A stretch of DNA of 64,000 bases, taken from contig NZ_FNOH01000016.1 of the NCBI RefSeq assembly GCF_900106535.1, positions 124,001 through 188,000 on the forward strand, in the 5' to 3' direction. This document shows positions 58,406 through 64,000 of the stretch, piece after piece; the first letter of the stretch is position 1; each line of letters begins with the position of its first letter. This stretch comes from Myxococcus xanthus (GTDB lineage: Bacteria; Myxococcota; Myxococcia; Myxococcales; Myxococcaceae). Position numbers and translations under genes: made by a program. The notes beneath the pieces are model-generated. The model did not search any database. It saw only the letters and a list, made by a program, of their open reading frames with translations, and had not been told where the DNA came from.

Positions 58406-59874
58406 GTCCTGGCCCGCGTCTTTCATGCGCCCGCGCGCTGACCTCCGTGGTGCTGGCCTCCAGCCTCTGGCTGTCCGCGTGCGCCACCACACCCGCCGCC
58501 CCTCGGCCAACGCCCGAGGAGACCGCCGAGGACGCGGACTCCACCGCCACGACACCGCCGGACGCGGGCGCCACCACGGAGGCGCCGTCACCGCCCCTGT
58601 CCCGTCCGGAAGCGCCGCGCGGCCCCGAGCGCGACTTCGTCGAGGCGGTGGAGATTGCGCGCCGGGGAGAGCTGACCGCGGCCGAAGCGGCGCTGCGCAC
58701 CCTGGTCGAGCTGGACCCGAAGCTGGACTACGCGTGGACGAACCTGGGCATCGTCCAGGAGCGGATGGGGAAGACCGCGGACGCGGAGCGCTCCTACCGC
58801 AAGGCACTGGACGTGGCCCCCGAACAGCAGTCCGCGTGGGACTGCCTGGCGCGCCTGTATGGCCGCACCGGCCGCACGGCGAAGCTGGAAGCCGAGCTGC
58901 GCGAGCGGCTGTCCTCCCAGCCGGACTCGGTCGCGCTGCGCACCGCGCTGGCCATCACCCTGCTCCAGGCGAAGAACCACGCCGCCGCCTCGGCCGAGGC
59001 CAAGCAGGCGCTGAAGGGCGACGAGCGGCACGTGCGCGCCATGCAGGTGCTGGCGCAGGTCTACTACCGCGAGGGCAAGCACGAGCTGGCGCGCATGGTG
59101 CTGGAGAACGCCCGCGCCATCGACCCGAAAGACGCGGCCACGCACAACGGGCTGGGGCTGGTGTACCTGGCGCTCGACTCGCGTCCCCAGGCCCTGGAGT
59201 CCTTCAAGACGGCCGCGCAACTGCGGCCGGACTTCGCGGAGGCGCGCAACAACTTCGGCGCCATGCTCAACGAGGCGCAGGACTACGCGGCCGCCGTCAC
59301 CGAACTGGAGGCAGCGGTGCGCGCCGCGCCGGACTTCGCGTCGGCCCGCCTCAACCTGGGCAACGCCCACCGGGGCCAGGGGAACTTCGCGCGGGCCCGC
59401 GCCGAGTACGAGCAGGTGCTGCTGCTGATGCCGCGCGCCGCGGATGCGTACTTCAACCTGGCCATCCTCTACCTCGACGTGGAGCCGCCGGGCATGGAGC
59501 CGCTGAAGCGCTACAAGACGGCCCTCACCCACTTCGACAACTACCAGGCGCGCGGCGGACGCGACGAACGCATCGCCCAGTACATGAAGGACGCGCGCAA
59601 GCTCATCGACCGCGAGGAGCGGCGACTGGAGCGCGAGCAGAAGGACCAGCTCCGAAAGGCCACCGAGGCGCAGAAAGCCGCCGAGGCCAGCCCCCCCGAG
59701 GGAACACCGCCCGCCCCTTCGGTGTCCAACCCGGAGCCGGGCACGCGCGTCGCGGCGCCTGACGCCTCACCTTCCACCACCTCCGCCCCAAGCAGCCCGG
59801 CACCGTCACCGGACGGCGCGTCCGCTGCCCCGGTGCCCACCGGCTCGGGTAGACTCACCGCCGACTCACAGTAA
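58402..59874 (+). CDS. TPR lipoprotein, GltE/AglT-like
   Basis: 490 residues. The lipoprotein signal ends LSAC (lipid cysteine at about 27), so it is probably outer-membrane anchored. An Ala/Pro/Thr linker leads to 8-10 classical TPRs (YAWTNLGIVQERMGKTADAE, HNGLGLVYLALDSRPQALES, ARLNLGNAHRGQGNFARARA). The C-terminus has a charged helix (DREERRLEREQKDQL) and a Pro/Ser tail. This matches the TPR lipoprotein GltE (gliding) and NfsE (sporulation). It starts at GTG 58402, overlapping the previous stop. Confidence 0.82.
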   Translation: MSPGPRLSCARALTSVVLASSLWLSACATTPAAPRPTPEETAEDADSTATTPPDAGATTEAPSPPLSRPEAPRGPERDFVEAVEIARRGELTAAEAALRTLVELDPKLDYAWTNLGIVQERMGKTADAERSYRKALDVAPEQQSAWDCLARLYGRTGRTAKLEAELRERLSSQPDSVALRTALAITLLQAKNHAAASAEAKQALKGDERHVRAMQVLAQVYYREGKHELARMVLENARAIDPKDAATHNGLGLVYLALDSRPQALESFKTAAQLRPDFAEARNNFGAMLNEAQDYAAAVTELEAAVRAAPDFASARLNLGNAHRGQGNFARARAEYEQVLLLMPRAADAYFNLAILYLDVEPPGMEPLKRYKTALTHFDNYQARGGRDERIAQYMKDARKLIDREERRLEREQKDQLRKATEAQKAAEASPPEGTPPAPSVSNPEPGTRVAAPDASPSTTSAPSSPAPSPDGASAAPVPTGSGRLTADSQ

Positions 59875-59881
59875 ATCCGCC

Positions 59882-60157
59882 ATGCGCTCCGCCTTCGCCC
59901 TCATCGTGCTGCTCGCCGCCGCGCCCGTCCTGGCCCAGGACGCCAGTCAGGCCTCCTCGTCCAGCAGCGGCGCCACGTCGCCGAAGAAGGCCCCGCGCAA
60001 AGTCATCCGCCTGGAAGCCATCACCGTCGAAGGACGCATCCAGAAGCCCCAGGCCATGTACATCCTCCAGCGCTCCAACCTGAGCTTCGACGACCTCAGT
60101 CGCACCGAGAGCTTCGTGCCCAAGGTCGAGAAGAGCGTGGAACAGGAACCCTTCTAG
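59882..60157 (+). CDS. Small exported protein, Glt/Nfs-cluster type
   Basis: 91 residues with a signal peptide (cleavage near PVLAQ), a Ser-rich spacer and a conserved-looking C-terminal block (RKVIRLEAITVEGRIQKPQ, AMYILQRSNLSFDDL). It sits 7 bp after the GltE-like gene and 4 bp before the AgmX-domain gene, the place of the small periplasmic gene (GltF or similar) in related clusters. The VIRLEAITVEGRI segment resembles a plug- or TonB-box-like strand, but this is weak. Confidence 0.68.
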   Translation: MRSAFALIVLLAAAPVLAQDASQASSSSSGATSPKKAPRKVIRLEAITVEGRIQKPQAMYILQRSNLSFDDLSRTESFVPKVEKSVEQEPF

Positions 60158-60161
60158 TCCC

Positions 60162-61505
60162 ATGGCCGCCACCTCGCAGAACAAGCTGCTCCGCGTCGGC
60201 GTCATCCAGAACGGCCGCATCGTCGAAGAGCACCACGTCCGCCGCGAAGCGGTCACCATCGGCCACGACGCGAAGAACACCATCGTCCTGCCCGCCACCG
60301 AGGGCCGGCCCGCCCGCTTCGCCCTGCTGGAGAACCAGAACCAGCAGTTCCAGCTCGTCATCGCGCCGGACATGAAGGGCCGCGTCAACCTGGGCTCGTC
60401 CGACGTGGACTTCGAATCCCTGCGCGCGCAGGGCCTGGCCACCCGCCGCGGCGACCTGCACGTCCTTCCCCTGCCGGAGAGCGCTCGCGGCAAGGTGGAG
60501 CTGGGTGACGCCACCCTCTTCTTCCAATTCGTCACGCCGCCGCCCGACGAGGCGAAGCCGGTGCTTCCCACGGACGTCATGGTCAGCCGGTGGAAGACGA
60601 TGGACCGCGTCTTCTTCGGCATCCTCGCCGCATCGCTCCTGGTCCACTTCTCCGGCGCCGCCCTCATCATCACCTCGGAGACGCCGCAGGTGGCCGAGCT
60701 GGAGCTGGACGAACTGGATGACCGCTTCGTGCGCGCCATCATCCCCCAGCGCCCGGTGGAGGCCCCCAAGCCCGCGGACACCGGCCCCGCCGAAGCGCCC
60801 AAGAGCGACAAGCCCGATGCCGCGCCCAAGGAGGACACGCCCGCGGAGAACAAGCCCGCGGGGGACGCCGCCCAGCAGCGCCGCGCGGAGGTGGTGAAGA
60901 AGGTCTCCGGCAAGGGCCTTCTGAAGATTCTGGGCTCCAATAGCGGCGGTGGCCAGGGTGCCTTCGCGGACGTGCTCGGCGGCGCCAGCGGCGGCGGTGA
61001 CATCGCCGAGGCCCTGGCGGGCGCGGGCGGCGTGGGTGTGGCCCGCGAGGCCTCCGTGGGCGCCTCCGGCGGTCCTCGCGGCGGCGGCACGGGCACGGTG
61101 ACGGACATCGGCGCCATTGGCACCCAGGGCGGCGGCAAGGTGGACCTGGGCGACAAGAAGGAGACGGTGGTGAAGGGCCGCGTGCAGGACGCCACGCCCG
61201 AAATCGAAAGCGCCGACGTGGACCGCGACGCGCTGGCCCGCTACGTGCGCGCACGCAAGGCCGCCATCCAGAGCTGCTACGAGAAGGAGCTCAAGCGGAA
61301 CCCCAACCTCAAGGGCAAGGTGGTGGTGCGCTTCACCATCAAGACGTCCGGCCGTGCCGGGGACATCGAAATCGAGGAGAACACCCTGGGCAGCGAGGCG
61401 GTGGGCAGCTGCATCCGCACCACCATCCGCAGCTGGGTGTTCCCCTTCAAACCCGACGACGAGACAGCCGTTTCCTACCCCTTCGTCTTCGCGCCGGCGG
61501 GCTAG
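60162..61505 (+). CDS. FHA-like / TM / AgmX-PglI C-terminal domain protein (GltG-like)
   Basis: 447 residues. The N-terminal beta domain (about 8-130) is FHA-like: VTIGHDAKNTIVL is close to the FHA GR...IxL start. One transmembrane segment is at about 150-170. A Pro/Ala/Lys- then Gly-rich periplasmic linker runs to about 340. The AgmX/PglI domain (about 356-447) has C372 and C417, and ends VSYPFVFAP. This is the GltG/NfsG layout, a TonB-like link from the inner to the outer membrane. An FHA domain could read kinase phosphorylation. Confidence 0.85.
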   Translation: MAATSQNKLLRVGVIQNGRIVEEHHVRREAVTIGHDAKNTIVLPATEGRPARFALLENQNQQFQLVIAPDMKGRVNLGSSDVDFESLRAQGLATRRGDLHVLPLPESARGKVELGDATLFFQFVTPPPDEAKPVLPTDVMVSRWKTMDRVFFGILAASLLVHFSGAALIITSETPQVAELELDELDDRFVRAIIPQRPVEAPKPADTGPAEAPKSDKPDAAPKEDTPAENKPAGDAAQQRRAEVVKKVSGKGLLKILGSNSGGGQGAFADVLGGASGGGDIAEALAGAGGVGVAREASVGASGGPRGGGTGTVTDIGAIGTQGGGKVDLGDKKETVVKGRVQDATPEIESADVDRDALARYVRARKAAIQSCYEKELKRNPNLKGKVVVRFTIKTSGRAGDIEIEENTLGSEAVGSCIRTTIRSWVFPFKPDDETAVSYPFVFAPAG

Positions 61506-61521
61506 GCTCCCGGCCGGGAGC
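61506..61521. other. Perfect 16-bp palindrome after the GltG-like gene
   Basis: GCTCCCGGCCGGGAGC is fully self-complementary and begins right after the stop codon TAG. It may form a hairpin that attenuates transcription into the cNMP gene 25 bp later, or a protein site. Confidence 0.45.
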
Positions 61522-61546
61522 ACCCAGCCCGGGCCCCGGGGGGACC

Positions 61547-61993
61547 ATGGAGAAGCTGTCCGTCATCGCCGCATCGCCGCTCTTCGAGATGCTCTCCTCC
61601 GCGGAGCTTGGCCACCTCGCCGAGCTGGCGCGGGCGCGGCACTTCGCGGCCGGGAACGTCATCTTCGAAGAAGGGGATTTGGGCGACAGCCTCTTCGTCG
61701 TCGTCCGCGGCCAGGTGGAGGTCGCGCGCCGTCAGCCCCAGGGTGGCCTGCATCCGCTCGCGGTGCTGTCCCCACCCGAGTTCTTCGGGGAGATGGGCCT
61801 CATCGACAAGGAATTCCGCTCCGCCACCGTGTGCGCGAAGACGGACGTGGACCTGCTTCAGCTCAGCGCGCAGGACCTCCGCGAGTTCCGGAGGACACAT
61901 GGAGATGGGTTCACCTTTATCGTGGTGAATATCGCCAGGAGCCTGTCTGCCCGCCTGCGCGAGGCCAATGTTCGTCTCGCGACGAAGGACTGA
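61547..61993 (+). CDS. Stand-alone cyclic nucleotide-binding domain protein
   Basis: 148 residues, one CRP-type beta-roll with GNVIFEEGDLGDSLFVV and FFGEMGLIDKEFRSATV (phosphate-binding cassette with FGE and the Arg-Ser-Ala), then a C-terminal helix (ARSLSARLREANVRL). There is no DNA-binding domain. It resembles the protein at 18186 in layout and end helix. Located inside the envelope cluster, it may tie machinery activity to a nucleotide signal. The start at ATG 61547 has GGGGGGA upstream. Confidence 0.85.
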   Translation: MEKLSVIAASPLFEMLSSAELGHLAELARARHFAAGNVIFEEGDLGDSLFVVVRGQVEVARRQPQGGLHPLAVLSPPEFFGEMGLIDKEFRSATVCAKTDVDLLQLSAQDLREFRRTHGDGFTFIVVNIARSLSARLREANVRLATKD

Positions 61994-62071
61994 CCCGTCA
62001 GTCCTGACCACTTTCATCGCGCTCGTGTTGGTTTGACACCCCCCACCCCTGCCTCTACGCTCTGCGGCATC

Positions 62072-62644
62072 GTGAGCCGCATGCGCAACGTCGGAATGCT
62101 CGCCGTCCTGGCCGCCGGCATGGCGACGGCACAAAGCCCGTCCCCCGCCGCGCCGCCAGCCCCTCCCGCCGCCACCGCGGCGCTGGAGAAGGCCAGCGAC
62201 GTGCCGGACTCGGCGAAGCTGGTGCGCAGCACGCAGGCACTGAGCGGCATGCGCGAGGTGCTGCGCTCGGTGTTGGGGAAGGTGGAGGAGGCCCGGCGGA
62301 CCAAGGACGTGGTGAAGCTCAACTGCGCCAACGAGAAGCTCACTCAAATCAAGGGCCTGCTGCGCATCTCCGAGCAGGCGGACGTGTCCCTCCAGGAGGC
62401 GGTGTCCCGCCAGGAGTCCTCGTCCAGCGAGCACGAATTCACCAAGGTGATGATCGCCCGGCAGAAGGTGGGACAGCTCCGCTCGGAGGCCGAGGAGTGC
62501 ATTGGCCAGCTCGCCTTCCGCACCGATGAAAATCTCTTCGTGGAGGTGGAGGAGCCCAACAATCTCCCCGGAGGAGACCCCACCCGTCCCCCCACGCCCG
62601 ACATCGTCCTGGTGCGCCCACCTCCCGCCAGCCCCGTCCGATAA
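62072..62644 (+). CDS. Exported helical protein of unknown function
   Basis: About 190 residues with a signal peptide (NVGMLAVLAAGMATAQ). Its helical body has LVRSTQALSGMREVLRSVLGKVEEA, a central NCANEKLTQIKGLLRI and a Pro-rich tail ending in RPPPASPVR. A similar exported helix-plus-Pro-tail gene often sits among Glt/Nfs-like clusters, but I cannot name it. The start could be GTG 62072 or ATG 62081; neither has a good ribosome site. Confidence 0.62.
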   Translation: MSRMRNVGMLAVLAAGMATAQSPSPAAPPAPPAATAALEKASDVPDSAKLVRSTQALSGMREVLRSVLGKVEEARRTKDVVKLNCANEKLTQIKGLLRISEQADVSLQEAVSRQESSSSEHEFTKVMIARQKVGQLRSEAEECIGQLAFRTDENLFVEVEEPNNLPGGDPTRPPTPDIVLVRPPPASPVR

Positions 62645-62755
62645 CCCCGCCAACAAACGTTCGGTCCGGCCTGACCCGCATGTTATGACGCCGCCGGCCG
62701 CAAGCACGAAAGGTGAGAGGAAATGCGCCTCACACCTGGGAAGCCCTTCTGAGCC

Positions 62756-64000
62756 ATGAAGCAGCCCGCGACATTCTGGGGAGGACTGGGTGCTCTGGCG
62801 CTGCTCGCGCTGGGCGGCACGGCCTCCGCCCAGGGCATCGCGACGCCTCCCACCGGGGGTAACGGCTTCAAGGTGGGTAACGGGCGGCTGCACCCCTACT
62901 TCGACCTGGAGACGCGGCTGGACAGCGGCGTGGGCTACTTCTCGCCCACCTCCAACTCGGAGCCCAACAGCGACCCGGTATCGGCCAACCTGGCGAGCGA
63001 CGTGGCGCTGCGCTTCCGCCCTGGCTTCCGGCTGGAGATTCCGTCGTCCACGCTGGCGTTCAACCTGGGCGCCAACCTGGACTACGTGTTGTACACGGGC
63101 CTGGTGACGAAGAACTCCAGCGCGGCCTCGCGCATGGAGGGCGCGGCGGACCTCAACGCGCGCTTCAACCCGGACGCTCCGCTGACGCTGGAGGTGTCGA
63201 ACCAGTTCGCGCGCTCGGACCGCACGCGCACCGCGGCCGTGGGCGTGGGCGTGCTCAGCCTCTTCAATGAAGCGCGCGCGAAGGCCCCGTGGCGCCCCGG
63301 CGGCGGCGCGCTGGAGCTGACGCCCAGCGTGGCCTACGCGGTGGAGTTCTTCCAGCCGCTGAGCTCGGTGAGCCCCGTCGGCTGCACCGAAAGCGTGTGC
63401 GACCCGGCCGCCGTGGAGCGCTTCGACTACGGCAACCTGCGAGTGGGCGCGGAAGGCCGCTGGCGCTTCCTGCCGAAGACGGCGGTGGTGCTCGACACCC
63501 ACCTGGACGTGCGCAGCTACTTCAACGACAGCACGCCGGGCGCCTCGCTACTGCGCGTCATCGGCGGCGTGGCGGGCCTCGTGTCCCCCAAGGTGGCCGT
63601 CACGGCCAAGGCGGGCTGGGGCCAGAACTTCGGCAGCACCGGCGGCGGCACCTTCCTGGGGCAGTTGGAGGGCACCTACCTCTACAGCCCCACCCTGAGC
63701 TTCAAGGCGGGCTACCTGCGCACCCTGGAGCCCGTGGCCGCCTACGGCTTCTTCACGGACAACCGGGGCTACGGCGAGGTGCGCGCCCTCTTCGGCGGCA
63801 AGCTGACGGTGTCCGGCGGGCTCGCCGTGGACTTCCTGCGCTTCGACGGCGGCCGGAATGACACCGTCGTCGGCGTGAATATCGGCCCGGAGTACCAGTT
63901 CTACCCGTGGCTGACGGGCGCTGCAGGCTACATGCTGGGTCGCCGCTCCTCCTCGGTGGATGGCGGCGGCCTCAACTACTCGCGGCACGAGGGGTACGCC
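62756..64000 (+). CDS. Outer-membrane beta-barrel protein, 3' end missing
   Basis: At least 415 residues, running off the right edge. A signal peptide (LALLALGGTASAQ) is followed by regularly alternating amphipathic strands (HPYFDLETRLDSGVGYF, LEIPSSTLAFNLGANLDYVLYTG, FFTDNRGYGEVRALFGGKLTVSG). This is an outer-membrane barrel in the position of GltH/NfsH after the GltG/NfsG-like gene. Such a barrel would be the outer-membrane part of the trans-envelope machine. The start at ATG 62756 begins the signal peptide. Confidence 0.75.
   Translation, partial: MKQPATFWGGLGALALLALGGTASAQGIATPPTGGNGFKVGNGRLHPYFDLETRLDSGVGYFSPTSNSEPNSDPVSANLASDVALRFRPGFRLEIPSSTLAFNLGANLDYVLYTGLVTKNSSAASRMEGAADLNARFNPDAPLTLEVSNQFARSDRTRTAAVGVGVLSLFNEARAKAPWRPGGGALELTPSVAYAVEFFQPLSSVSPVGCTESVCDPAAVERFDYGNLRVGAEGRWRFLPKTAVVLDTHLDVRSYFNDSTPGASLLRVIGGVAGLVSPKVAVTAKAGWGQNFGSTGGGTFLGQLEGTYLYSPTLSFKAGYLRTLEPVAAYGFFTDNRGYGEVRALFGGKLTVSGGLAVDFLRFDGGRNDTVVGVNIGPEYQFYPWLTGAAGYMLGRRSSSVDGGGLNYSRHEGYA

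Noticed and set aside
54911-58807. Open frame of almost 1300 codons on the minus strand opposite the TPR genes
   Set aside because: Same artefact of GC-rich coding. It spans three real genes and shows no domain or start signal.

Overview
This is about 64 kb of a very GC-rich, gene-dense chromosome with strong codon bias. The organism is almost certainly a Myxococcus, or a close relative in the Myxococcaceae. The best evidence is a complete mglB-mglA pair (the polarity GTPase and its GAP), followed by large TPR envelope proteins of the gliding-machinery type. Myxobacterial protein styles also recur: HRD-x-S kinases, FecR lipoproteins, Zn-ribbon/GYF proteins and AgmX/PglI C-terminal domains. 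No phage, insertion sequence or CRISPR array was seen.

Region 1 (1-10.9 kb) is methionine-cycle and housekeeping. It holds a truncated MetE-like methyltransferase at the left edge, metH, and a translationally coupled ArsR-methyltransferase fusion with an ArsR-type operator just upstream. A patatin-like lipase, a subtilisin-like protease and small envelope proteins follow. Region 2 (11-22 kb) has a YiiX-like hydrolase, a SirB1-like protein, a NUDIX gene broken by an in-frame TAG, moaC, a PLP trans-sulfuration enzyme, trxB, a stand-alone cNMP-binding protein, and radC, a DUF3006-like gene and recQ. Region 3 (22-37 kb) has two giant single-span TPR proteins. Between them lie a 400-bp non-coding stretch with tandem hairpins and a five-gene sugar/lipid modification cluster (FAD oxidoreductase, GT2, polysaccharide deacetylase, acyltransferase, epimerase).

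Region 4 (37-44.9 kb) is an information-processing island. It has serS, all four tRNA-Ser isoacceptors, tRNA-Arg(ACG) beside tadA (the enzyme that edits it), the SRP RNA with a perfect terminator, and dnaX-ybaB-recR. dnaX is split between two frames. The zero frame gives a gamma-sized protein, and the +1 frame carries a proline-rich linker and a tau-like C-terminal domain.

Region 5 (45-64 kb) is the most interesting. A leftward operon (outer-membrane barrel with regulatory-like repeats, FecR lipoprotein, Ser/Thr kinase with a periplasmic AgmX/PglI-like tail) diverges from mglBA. mglBA is followed in the same direction by a tightly packed, partly overlapping set of envelope genes. These are two coiled-coil/TPR periplasmic proteins, a GltE-like TPR lipoprotein, a small exported protein, an FHA-like/TM/AgmX-domain protein, a cNMP-binding protein and an outer-membrane barrel running off the right edge. 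The set looks like a paralogue of the Glt/Nfs trans-envelope machinery placed next to its GTPase switch. No AglRQS-type motor genes are in the window, so a shared motor would be needed.
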